Shown here: piece after piece, positions 8,865 through 15,831 of the stretch
How the letters are laid out: every line of letters starts with the position of its first letter
Numbering within the stretch: the first letter of the stretch is position 1
Assembly (NCBI RefSeq): GCF_030398385.1
Contig: NZ_JAOAOQ010000002.1
Coordinates: 195,162-259,161, forward strand
Reading direction: 5' to 3'
Source of the DNA: Aquibium sp. ELW1220
Lineage (GTDB): Bacteria > Pseudomonadota > Alphaproteobacteria > Rhizobiales > Rhizobiaceae
DNA length: 64,000 bases
The notes under the pieces: model-generated
Told to the model about the DNA's origin: nothing
Databases searched by the model: none
Seen by the model: the letters and a program-made list of their open reading frames with translations, nothing else
Made by a program: the position numbers and the translations under genes

Positions 8865-9068
8865 TCAGGACCGGTGGGCGTCCCGGAGCTTCTCCCATCG
8901 ATCCAGCAATGATTCGGTCTCGGCGATCAGCAGGTCTCTTTGAACATCATAGACCTGGCGCGCCGTTTCTCCGCCCAGCAAGTTGGGCTGTGATTCTTCT
9001 CTCGCAATCTGTTCCAGCCGTCGATGAATCGCCGCGAGGCGTTGCGTGATATGGTCGTCGTAAGCCAT
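8865..9068 (-). CDS. Small cargo protein, unknown function
   Basis: A 67-residue, highly charged and probably all-helical protein that begins MAYDDHITQRLAAIHRR. It reads against the surrounding late genes. AGGAGG lies 8 bases before the ATG, which is the main reason for calling it real. Gene order suggests a cargo (moron) gene placed between the capsid and connector genes. No domain is recognised. Confidence 0.6.
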   Translation of the reverse strand: MAYDDHITQRLAAIHRRLEQIAREESQPNLLGGETARQVYDVQRDLLIAETESLLDRWEKLRDAHRS

Positions 9069-9159
9069 CGTGCTGTCCTCCTGCCAAAAGCATACAGGAG
9101 CCGATGGCGGGACGCGACACCCGCATCGAGCGCGAGAAATCCCAAGCCGAGACACCACC

Positions 9160-9576
9160 ATGACCTCGCCGTTCGACGCCTTCGATGCTTCGTTGTCGGC
9201 TGCAACGGTGCAGGTCTTTGGTGAGCGCGCGGTCCTTCGCCCTCGCGTGTCCTCGCAATATGCCGAGCGAGCAGCCGACGAAGATCGCCATCAGCAGGCG
9301 GTGACCGGCGTCTTCTCGGCCGGTCCCGCCGAGAGTTCGCTCAAGGGGTCTGCCAGTTCGGGCGACTTTGCCGGTACGACAAGGGTTGCCACGCTGACGT
9401 CCGCGTTCTGGATCGCGGCCGATGTGGTCACAACACTCTCGGCGCGCCCCGTGAAAGGCGACACGATCATTTTGAGCGGCCGCGACGGCTGCCCGGTCTA
9501 TACGATCACCCGGGTGGAGCCCTCCGATCGTGGCGACCTGAACTTCATCCTGGTGCGTGAGGATCAGCCGACATGA
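9160..9576 (+). CDS. Head-tail connector protein (gpFII-like)
   Basis: A 138-residue protein. The N-terminus MTSPFDAFDASLSAATVQVFGERAVLRP is like the tail attachment/head-tail joining proteins of lambda-type heads (gpFII, PF05354-like), which bind the portal exit and receive the tail. The rest is predicted beta-rich, ending RGDLNFILVREDQPT. It lies where FII lies in lambda, after the capsid. A clear ribosome site is absent. The 3' end of this gene is imperfectly duplicated just downstream. Confidence 0.65.
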   Translation: MTSPFDAFDASLSAATVQVFGERAVLRPRVSSQYAERAADEDRHQQAVTGVFSAGPAESSLKGSASSGDFAGTTRVATLTSAFWIAADVVTTLSARPVKGDTIILSGRDGCPVYTITRVEPSDRGDLNFILVREDQPT

Positions 9577-9740
9577 GACTTGCCCGCCTTGCCATGCGGA
9601 TTGCAGCCGCACGTGCATTGCCACGCTGATCACCCGGTGTCCTCCGACCGGGCCGATCTCAACCTTCTTCTGGTCGGGAAGGATGTTGCGTCATGAGTCT
9701 GGCCCGTCTTGCCATGCGGATTGCGGCTGCGCGTGCCCTG
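9501..9740 (+). repeat. Imperfect 120-bp tandem duplication of a gene junction
   Basis: Positions 9501-9620 hold the end of the connector gene, its stop and the first codons of a following reading frame (MRLARLAMRIAAARAL then a stop). Positions 9621-9740 repeat the same order with diverged sequence: a gene end reading SSDRADLNLLLVGKDVAS, a stop, then MSLARLAMRIAAARAL of the real gene at 9693. The two start codons are exactly 120 bases apart. The first copy of the downstream gene is an 18-codon fragment. Confidence 0.85.
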
Positions 9741-10487
9741 AAGGGTGCGACACTTGCTGGCGACCGCGTCTTCGACAGCGCCATCGATCCGATCGACCAG
9801 ACCATTGCCGAGACCCGCCAGCCGATCCTGGTCGTCATGACCGACGATCACGAGGCCGACATCACGGGCAGGGACCTGACCTATGGCGATGCCCGCTGCG
9901 ACTTGGTGATCGAGGCGGCCATCGCTGCGCGGGTCGAGATTCCGGCGACGGATGGTGATGGCAATGCAACGACCATCGCCATTCCGCACACCGACGAGGG
10001 CATGGAGCTGGTGCTCGACATGATCGAGCATCAGGTCATTGCCGCCCTGTCGCGGGAGCGCACCGCCTGGTCGCGGGTCTGGATGAAGCTGGTTCCACGG
10101 ATCAGCAAGCGGCTGTCGCGGCGCGGGGCATCAGCCGAGAACGGTGTGCGCTTTGCCGCCCGCCAGATCGTCATCACCTGCGATCTGATCGAGCCGCCCG
10201 TGGCTGGCGCGCCGATCCAAGCAGGTACGGCCTGGGACGACGTGCTCACCGTGATGTCGGCGGACCAGCTGCTTGTTCCGGTCGCAAACATGCTGCGCGC
10301 CGAGATCGAGGGCGAGCCTGCGTCCGACTGGCAGCGTGCCGCGAACATCCTCGGCATCACGATGAAGACGGCCGAGGGCCTCGGCATCGGTGAGGTGCTG
10401 GACGAGGCGGGTAACCCGGTCGAACTGTCCAGCATCATCCTGGATCCGGACGCGGGCGATCCCTTCATGGTGGCCGACGATGCGTGA
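9693..10487 (+). CDS. Phage tail completion/connector region protein, unknown
   Basis: A 264-residue protein whose place, between the head-tail connector and baseplate gene V, is that of tail completion genes (Z/U in lambda, S/R in P2). It begins MSLARLAMRIAAARALKG and has no signal peptide or membrane segment. The middle (ILVVMTDDHEADITGRDLTYGDARCDLVIEAAI) may be a beta-rich tail-terminator-like core. No family is recognised with certainty, so the role is inferred from gene order. The start is shared with a truncated duplicate at 9573. Confidence 0.55.
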   Translation: MSLARLAMRIAAARALKGATLAGDRVFDSAIDPIDQTIAETRQPILVVMTDDHEADITGRDLTYGDARCDLVIEAAIAARVEIPATDGDGNATTIAIPHTDEGMELVLDMIEHQVIAALSRERTAWSRVWMKLVPRISKRLSRRGASAENGVRFAARQIVITCDLIEPPVAGAPIQAGTAWDDVLTVMSADQLLVPVANMLRAEIEGEPASDWQRAANILGITMKTAEGLGIGEVLDEAGNPVELSSIILDPDAGDPFMVADDA

Positions 10488-11010
10488 GATCGTCGAACTG
10501 GCCGCGCGCATCGCCGAACTGGAACGCCGTTTCGCCGGGACGATCCGGCATGGCACGGTGGCCGAGGTCGATCCGGCCAAAGGCCGCGCCCGGCTCGATC
10601 TCGGCGAAAGCACCGCAGGGGGCCGGTTCCTGTCGCCATGGGTGCCGTATTCGCAGGTGGCGGGCGCGCTGAAGGCGCACATCCCGCCGACGGTCGGACA
10701 GCAACTGACGCTGGTTGCCCCCGGCGGCGACTGGCAGCAGGCCGTTGCGGTGCCGCTCGCTTTCTCCGACAAGAACCCGTCGCCGTCGAGTGCCGGGGAC
10801 CGGAACGTCATCACCTACGGCAATGTCACGCTGATGCTCGCCGACGATCTGGTGACAATCGCCGTCGGCGGCGTTTCGTTCGAGGTCACCGGCTCCGGCA
10901 TCGAGATCACGGGCGGCACGATCCGCCACGACGGCAGGAACATCGGCTCGAGCCACATCCATGGTGGCGTAACGCCGGGCGGCGGTACGACCGACGTGCC
11001 GGCGAACTGA
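10480..11010 (+). CDS. Baseplate assembly protein V (spike, P2 gpV-like)
   Basis: A 176-residue protein that forms the membrane-piercing spike at the tail tip. The N-terminal helix (MREIVELAARIAELERRF) is followed by an OB-fold (GTVAEVDPAKGRARLDLG to WVPYSQVAG) and a C-terminal beta-helix-like repeat (ITYGNVTLMLADDLVTIAVGGVSFEVTGSGIEITGG). It ends in SSHIHGGVTPGGGTTDVPAN. The His-x-His near the tip is the usual metal-binding motif of such spikes. The start overlaps the preceding stop by 8 bases. Its last 48 bases recur at 11695-11742. Confidence 0.88.
   Translation: MREIVELAARIAELERRFAGTIRHGTVAEVDPAKGRARLDLGESTAGGRFLSPWVPYSQVAGALKAHIPPTVGQQLTLVAPGGDWQQAVAVPLAFSDKNPSPSSAGDRNVITYGNVTLMLADDLVTIAVGGVSFEVTGSGIEITGGTIRHDGRNIGSSHIHGGVTPGGGTTDVPAN
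10963..11010 (+). repeat. gpV 3' end, first copy of a 48-bp direct repeat
   Basis: These are the last 16 codons of the spike gene (GGVTPGGGTTDVPAN and stop). They recur at 11695-11742 with 5 differences in 48 bases. Confidence 0.9.
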
Positions 11011-11142
11011 CGATAGCTCGGCGGCTCGATCCGTCTTCACACCGGCCTTCCCGATGAACACGGATGCCATCCGCAGCACAAATCATTTGATCATCAGGTG
11101 AAATCGGACGATCCTTTCAACAAGCGGCAGGTCGCTTGGGGA

Positions 11143-11583
11143 ATGAAAAACCTAATGAAAGTCCATGACATATTCGGTGTTTGGAAGCTGATATCACTGC
11201 AATTTGCCAGAACGGACACAGGTGAGTGCAAGGACATGTATGGGGCCGATCCTCTCGGCTACATCTTCATCACCCCGGACAAGCGGATGATGACTATCGT
11301 AACCTCGCGGAACCGAGCAGAAGCGGACACCGACTCTGGCAATGCCGCCTTGTTCAAGAGCATGATGGCCTACTCCGGTCCATTCCGAATTGAAGGCAAC
11401 GACCAGTTCATCACAAACGTCGAGGTTTCGTGGCATCCGGGGTGGGTCGGGACCGAACAAGCCCGGACTTTTTCAATCGACGACGACATCCTGTCCATCA
11501 CGACCGCCGAGGTTTTACACCCGATGTTTCCCGGACAGAAAGGCTGCGGCATTCTCAAATGGCAAAGGACGTCGCGCTTTTGA
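11143..11583 (+). CDS. Lipocalin-like domain protein (cargo)
   Basis: A 146-residue protein. The start IFGVWKLISLQFARTDTGE, the YIFITPDKRMMTIVTS strand and the later FRIEGNDQFITNVEVSWHPGW and RTFSIDDDILSI segments are typical of bacterial lipocalin-like proteins (PF13924). Those are small beta barrels thought to bind hydrophobic ligands. No signal peptide is visible, so it should be cytoplasmic. It is not a phage structural gene and sits directly after gpV, followed by a second copy of the gpV 3' end. The GTG at 11098 is an alternative start; the ATG at 11143 lies closer to the domain. Confidence 0.72.
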   Translation: MKNLMKVHDIFGVWKLISLQFARTDTGECKDMYGADPLGYIFITPDKRMMTIVTSRNRAEADTDSGNAALFKSMMAYSGPFRIEGNDQFITNVEVSWHPGWVGTEQARTFSIDDDILSITTAEVLHPMFPGQKGCGILKWQRTSRF

Positions 11584-11694
11584 AGGCGTCTATTTGCCAA
11601 GGTCGAAGCCGACACGGAATCGCTCGACAGCGGTGATGTCCGATAAGGTGTCTTTGCGACTTAAGCCGATCCCCGATCCCCGATCCTCGACCTT

Positions 11695-11742
11695 GGCGGC
11701 GTGACGCCGGGCGGTGGGATGACCGACGTGCCGGCGAACTGA
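11695..11742 (+). repeat. gpV 3' end, second copy downstream of the cargo gene
   Basis: Forty-three of 48 bases match 10963-11010, including the stop codon; the translated copy reads GGVTPGGGMTDVPAN. It is not attached to a V gene. Just before it, at about 11667-11690, is a short tandem run of CGATCCC units. Confidence 0.9.
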
Positions 11743-11759
11743 GAAGCTGGCTCCAAGAG

Positions 11760-12023
11760 TCACCGCCCGTCCTTTGCTCGACGGTAGCTCGCGCCGATAT
11801 CGCCGCTGGGCGTCGTGTTGGGGGAATATGTCAGCGACACGTCTCGACCGCCGCAACCATCGCAGCGCAGGCGGGGGATCAGGTCGGGCGCCATGGCGGG
11901 CGCGTCGGGACCGAGGCGCTCGCGCAGCAAGGAAAGATCGAGCTGGCGGTTGTGATGGCAGGCGTTGCATGACGCGTGCAGCGTCATGCGATCGTCGATC
12001 AGTTTTTGCACCGTCCAGGCCAT
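11760..12023 (-). CDS. Small zinc-ribbon protein
   Basis: An 87-residue protein with two Cys pairs: CNACHH (about residue 19) and CDGCGG (about residue 54). Between them lies LSLLRERLGPDAPAMAPDLIPRLRC. The spacing fits a four-Cys zinc ribbon. Similar short proteins are common in rhizobial genomes and have no known function. It reads against the tail operon and probably belongs to the cargo. The ATG at 12023 begins MAWTVQKLIDDRM. Confidence 0.75.
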   Translation of the reverse strand: MAWTVQKLIDDRMTLHASCNACHHNRQLDLSLLRERLGPDAPAMAPDLIPRLRCDGCGGRDVSLTYSPNTTPSGDIGASYRRAKDGR

Positions 12024-12147
12024 GTCTCAAACATAGGCGTCGCTGCGCCCGGAGTCAGCCGCGCAGATCGCCGCGTTGCTGTTACCTTGCATGCATCACA
12101 TTCAGCGGTTCCACGACCAGCGTGATCGCGAGTGTGGGTTGAAAAAA

Positions 12148-12223
12148 TGGTGGGCCGGGAGGGACTCGAACCCCCAACCAAGCGGTTATGAGCCGCCGGC
12201 TCTGACCATTGAGCTACCGGCCC
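12148..12223 (-). tRNA. tRNA with anticodon CAU, probably tRNA-Ile2
   Basis: The 76 bases fold as a complete cloverleaf. The 7-bp acceptor stem is GGGCCGG/CCGGCCC, the D stem GCTC/GAGC, the anticodon stem GGCGG/CCGCT with loop CTCATAA, and the T arm has loop TTCGAGT. The CCA end is encoded. Anticodon CAU fits Met or, after lysidine modification, Ile2 reading AUA. The anticodon arm and CGCTTGGT region look more like Escherichia coli ileX than an elongator tRNA-Met. A run of six T follows shortly after the CCA. It lies inside the prophage tail cluster on the minus strand. Confidence 0.93.
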
Positions 12224-12431
12224 TATCAGGCGTTTCGGCGCGGACGGCAGAACGTTGACCAAGCACGATCGAAGTCGCGGGCTCTCGGTTCCTTGTGTCT
12301 GCCAATCCCACCAATTCCACCTTCAAAAGCGACCTATGCCGTTATCGATTGCGATACAAGCCTTCGATACAGCCCGCAGCGCTTAATCCAAACTGCGTGT
12401 TTCAACGAATGGCTGAGCGCTGCCGTCAATC

Positions 12432-12842
12432 CTATTCGTTGCCATCGGATTTCATCACATTCCGTATCAGGTGCTCGGCCGTCTCGTTGAAGTAGCCCAT
12501 CATTTCGCGATGCAGCAATTGAAACTCCGCAAACACCACAGTCAGAAACTGGGAGCTTTGGACCTTGACGACAACCGTGGTGTAGCGTTGCCGCGAGGAT
12601 CGGTAGGGCGTGATGCCGTGTTTGCGGCAGACGGCGAAAAACAGCCGCACGGCCCATGCGTCCGGCAACGAATACTGAAGTTCGACCAATGGCTCTTCGT
12701 TGCGTTCCGGCTTCTTGCCGACTTGCGCCTTGAGGCGCTCGATCGCGGCGGCGGCCGCTGCTGCTTCGCCGGCCGTCCCGGCCCTGGCGAACAGCGCTTC
12801 CACCTTTTTCAGGCGTTCGTAGATGTCGCTTTGCGATGACAT
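12432..12842 (-). CDS. DUF2786-like protein (cargo)
   Basis: A 136-residue protein that begins MSSQSDIYERLKKVEALFARAGTAGEAAAA. This is the N-terminal helical pattern of DUF2786 proteins, in which a short helical region precedes a variable part. The C-terminal half is mixed alpha/beta with no recognised catalytic motif. GGGGGA precedes the ATG at 12842. It reads against the tail genes, next to the tRNA and the zinc-ribbon gene, so these three form a minus-strand cargo group. Function unknown. Confidence 0.65.
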   Translation of the reverse strand: MSSQSDIYERLKKVEALFARAGTAGEAAAAAAAIERLKAQVGKKPERNEEPLVELQYSLPDAWAVRLFFAVCRKHGITPYRSSRQRYTTVVVKVQSSQFLTVVFAEFQLLHREMMGYFNETAEHLIRNVMKSDGNE

Positions 12843-12921
12843 GATCGTCCCCCGTGACCAGCGCAGTTCAAAGCCGGTCTGACACGCCAAATCAAGCAGA
12901 GACCGACCCAAAGGAAGACCC

Positions 12922-13197
12922 ATGCCACGCTATGCGATCACCGAACGTGCCGGGCGTTTCGTCGCCGGCCAGACCAACACCGGCGTAGGAACGGTTCTCA
13001 CCATGACCGAGAAGCAGGCCGAGCACGAGGTGCGTCTTGGGACGCTGCGCGCTCTGGTCAGCGTCGCCAGAGTCGCCAAGGCTGCTGGACAAGCGACGGA
13101 TGCGGAAACGGCGCCAGTTCCGCGAAAGGGGAGCAGGCGCGCTAGCCGGATCAGTGATCCGGCCGCTGACGACGTAGATCGCGCGGCATCGGCATAG
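12922..13197 (+). CDS. Small phage protein, unknown function
   Basis: A 91-residue protein in the phage orientation between cargo and baseplate genes. The N-terminal half (AGRFVAGQTNTGVGTVLTMTEKQAEHEVRLGTL) resembles short phage proteins in which an SH3-like strand pair ends in an L/E-rich helix. The C-terminus is basic and disordered. GGAAGA lies before the ATG. It may be a small baseplate or tail accessory protein, judged only by position. Confidence 0.6.
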   Translation: MPRYAITERAGRFVAGQTNTGVGTVLTMTEKQAEHEVRLGTLRALVSVARVAKAAGQATDAETAPVPRKGSRRASRISDPAADDVDRAASA

Positions 13198-13237
13198 TCC
13201 GTTTCCGGCGACTGAACTGCCGCGGAGGCCATAGCCG

Positions 13238-13657
13238 ATGGCGACGCTGCAAAATCCCTCGATCGGCATTGACGCTGCAACCGGCGGGACGATCACCGGC
13301 TGGGACCATGTCGAGCAGAGCCTGCGCGACATCTTCTCCACCCAGTTCGGCACGCGGGTGATGCGGGAATGGTACGGCTCCTTCGTGCCCAACCTGCTCG
13401 GCCAGAACATCACGCCAAAGGACGTCACGCCGTTCTTCGTCGCGGTTACCTCGGCGATCGAGCAATGGGAGCCGCGCTACCGAGTGACGCAGGTCCAGAT
13501 CGTCAAGGTGACGCGCGAGGGCCGGCTGCACTTCTTCCTCGACGGCGAGTATCGCCCGCGTGCCGTGTTCGGCGATGTCACCGCCGTCGGAGCGAGGCGG
13601 GTTGACGCCTACGCCAACCCGGACGGCATCCTGATCGAGCAAAGGCAGACGTCATGA
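13238..13657 (+). CDS. Baseplate protein W (GPW/gp25 family)
   Basis: A 139-residue baseplate wedge protein. Landmarks are GWDHVEQSLRDIFSTQFGTRVMREWYGS, FFVAVTSAIEQWEPRYRVTQVQIV and a C-terminal strand pair, which match the gp25-like lysozyme-related fold of P2 W and T4 gp25. It starts sheath polymerisation. GGAGG lies upstream. Its stop overlaps the start of gene J by four bases (ATGA), a sign of translational coupling. Confidence 0.92.
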   Translation: MATLQNPSIGIDAATGGTITGWDHVEQSLRDIFSTQFGTRVMREWYGSFVPNLLGQNITPKDVTPFFVAVTSAIEQWEPRYRVTQVQIVKVTREGRLHFFLDGEYRPRAVFGDVTAVGARRVDAYANPDGILIEQRQTS

Positions 13658-14514
13658 GCCGGTTCACCGCCATCGACCTGTCGGCCATGACGCCGCCCGA
13701 CATCATCGAGACGCTGGATTACGAGACCATCGTCACCGACATGCGCGACGACCTGGTTGCGCGCTTTCCGGCCATCGTCGGCGTGATCGACCTTGAGAGC
13801 GAGCCAGCGCGCAAGCTGATCGAAGCTTTCGCCTATCGCGAACTTCTGCTGCGGGCGCGCATCAATGACAGCGCCCGAGCGGTCCTGCTGGCGTCGTCCT
13901 ACGCCGGCAACCTCGACCATCTCGGCGCGCTGTTTGCGACAGCGCGACAACAGGACGAGCCCGACGACCGGTTTCGCCGCCGCATCCAGCTTGCGCCCGA
14001 GGCGTTCTCGGTGGCCGGCCCCGAGGGTGCCTACCAATATCACGCGCTGACGGTGGCGCCGTGGGCACGCGATGTGAGCGCGATCATGACGGCGCCCGGC
14101 ACCGTGCGGGTGACGATGCTGAAGGAGGGCACCAATCCGGTGCCCACGCCGGCCGAGCTGCAATCCGTGCTGATCGCGCTGCGCGACGACGCGGTCCGGC
14201 CGCTGACAGATGTGGTGCAGGTGCTCGGCCCGCATGTGGTGCCGATTACGATCGACGCCCGGCTGACGCTTTATCCCGGTCCGGACGGGACGCTGGTGCA
14301 GAGCCGTGCGCTGGCAGCACTCACCGCATGGGTCGAGCGAAACCGGATGCTGGGCATGAACCTGCGTCGCTCGGCGATCTTCGCACGGCTGCATCAGGAG
14401 GGCGTCCATTCGGTCGAACTCGTCGCGCCTGCCGAGGACGTGGTTCTGGACGAGCGCCAGGTCTACGCGGTCACCGCGCTGACCGTGACCGTCCAGACGA
14501 CCCGGGACCAATAG
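13654..14514 (+). CDS. Baseplate protein J (P2 gpJ family)
   Basis: A 286-residue wedge protein. The family signature is strong: ETLDYETIVTDMRDDLVARFP at the start, FAYRELLLRARINDSARAVLLASSYAGNLDHLGALF in the middle, and PEAFSVAGPEGAYQYHALTVAPWARDVSAI later. It is shorter than average but complete. It joins W and I at the rim of the baseplate, and the gene order W-J-I is that of P2. Confidence 0.95.
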   Translation: MSRFTAIDLSAMTPPDIIETLDYETIVTDMRDDLVARFPAIVGVIDLESEPARKLIEAFAYRELLLRARINDSARAVLLASSYAGNLDHLGALFATARQQDEPDDRFRRRIQLAPEAFSVAGPEGAYQYHALTVAPWARDVSAIMTAPGTVRVTMLKEGTNPVPTPAELQSVLIALRDDAVRPLTDVVQVLGPHVVPITIDARLTLYPGPDGTLVQSRALAALTAWVERNRMLGMNLRRSAIFARLHQEGVHSVELVAPAEDVVLDERQVYAVTALTVTVQTTRDQ

Positions 14515-14572
14515 GATCGTCCGCTCTCTGTATTCATGGGCACCGATCCGCTCCGTAAGTCAGGACTGACCC

Positions 14573-15829
14573 ATGACCCGCGAGACGCTCCTTCCGGCCA
14601 ATCGCACGGCCTTCGAGGAAGCTGCGGACCTCACTGGCGCGCGCATCGCCGACCTGCCGATCGATTTGCCGAAGCTGGTACGACCCTTCGAGGCGCCGTC
14701 GCCCTTCCTGCCTTGGGTCGCGTGGGGCCTGTCGGTCGATTTCTGGGAGAAGGACTGGCCGGAGGACAAGCACCGGCTGATGCTGGCGCGCTCGCTGCGA
14801 ATGCATGCGCGAAAGGGCACGGCCACGGCAATCGCCGAGGCGGTGAAAATCATGGGCGGCGACCTTCGCCGCTTCATCGTTCCACCCGCCAAGACCCACC
14901 TTTCGCCTGCCTTCACGCCAACCGAGCGCGAGGCGTACCTCGCGCTGTTTCCGCAGCTGCGCGTCTATCCCTTTGTCGCGCGCGGCCAGACGGGACCCTT
15001 CGGTTGCTTCCTGTCGGTGAAGCGCATGCTCGGTGAGACGCTGCTCGGACCGATCCGCCAGATCAGCACGAATGCTTCCCGCTACACGCGGACAGCAAAG
15101 TTGTGGGACCGCGGCGGGGAGACAACGCTGACGCTCCGGGAGGTGAGGCTGGAGCGCGCCGGCCTGGTTGGCGCCAAGGAGTTCGACGAGGTGATCCTCG
15201 GCCCCAAGGCCACCAGGGCGATCCACCTCGACGCCCCACCTCGGGCGCGCGGCTTCCTCGTCGATGATCAGGGTGTGGCGCAACGGATGATCCGCATCCC
15301 CCGCGATGCCAGCTACGTGTTCCGTCTCGGGCGCGAGACCTACACAACGGTCTGGCCGCAGGCCCAGATGATCGACGTGCGGCCTCGGTTCATCGCCGAG
15401 GTTCACGCGGGCCAGAAGGGTGCGGTCCATGCTGGTGGCGGAAGCCGGATCGCGGGCGGCTTCCTGCCGCCCACCATTGCCTGGCGGCATCTCTTCGAGC
15501 GCTGGCACATTCATGACCCCGATCGCATCCCGATCGAGCGGCGCAGGTCGATGCATCTCGGGAACACCCGTCTCGGCATGCCGGCCTACCATGCCGAGGC
15601 CAGCATCCGGCTGCTCGGTCGCCGGCCATGGCGCATCGCCGGCCGCTTCGTGCAGAGTTTTGTCATCTCGACATCCAAGCAGCCGATCGCCGACGCGCGG
15701 CATGCGGTGCGGATCACCAAGTCGCTGCGCGACAAGATCCTGATCGACACCAAAACCCATCGCGCCATCCGTGCCGGCGATCGCCAGAAAGTCGGCCAGG
15801 CTGCCGTCGGCGGATACATCGAGGTCTGA
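14573..15829 (+). CDS. Tail protein I (P2 gpI-like) with C-terminal extension
   Basis: A 418-residue protein. The first 130 residues carry the gpI pattern: TGARIADLPIDLPKLVRPFEAP, PWVAWGLSVDFWEKDWPEDKHRLMLARSL and KGTATAIAEAVKIMGGD. The remaining 280 residues are an extension not found in P2 gpI (about 176 aa), probably beta-rich, and may dock the next protein or fibre. The gene is directly followed by a very large tail protein with which it may assemble. Confidence 0.88.
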   Translation: MTRETLLPANRTAFEEAADLTGARIADLPIDLPKLVRPFEAPSPFLPWVAWGLSVDFWEKDWPEDKHRLMLARSLRMHARKGTATAIAEAVKIMGGDLRRFIVPPAKTHLSPAFTPTEREAYLALFPQLRVYPFVARGQTGPFGCFLSVKRMLGETLLGPIRQISTNASRYTRTAKLWDRGGETTLTLREVRLERAGLVGAKEFDEVILGPKATRAIHLDAPPRARGFLVDDQGVAQRMIRIPRDASYVFRLGRETYTTVWPQAQMIDVRPRFIAEVHAGQKGAVHAGGGSRIAGGFLPPTIAWRHLFERWHIHDPDRIPIERRRSMHLGNTRLGMPAYHAEASIRLLGRRPWRIAGRFVQSFVISTSKQPIADARHAVRITKSLRDKILIDTKTHRAIRAGDRQKVGQAAVGGYIEV

Positions 15830-15831
15830 AC

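Noticed and set aside
11667-11690. Tandem CGATCCC units as a possible CRISPR or origin iteron
   Set aside because: Only about three short units occur, without spacers or flanking genes of such systems.
12148-12223. tRNA as the prophage attachment site
   Set aside because: It lies in the middle of the tail genes, with no integrase beside it and no second partial copy seen at the prophage flanks.
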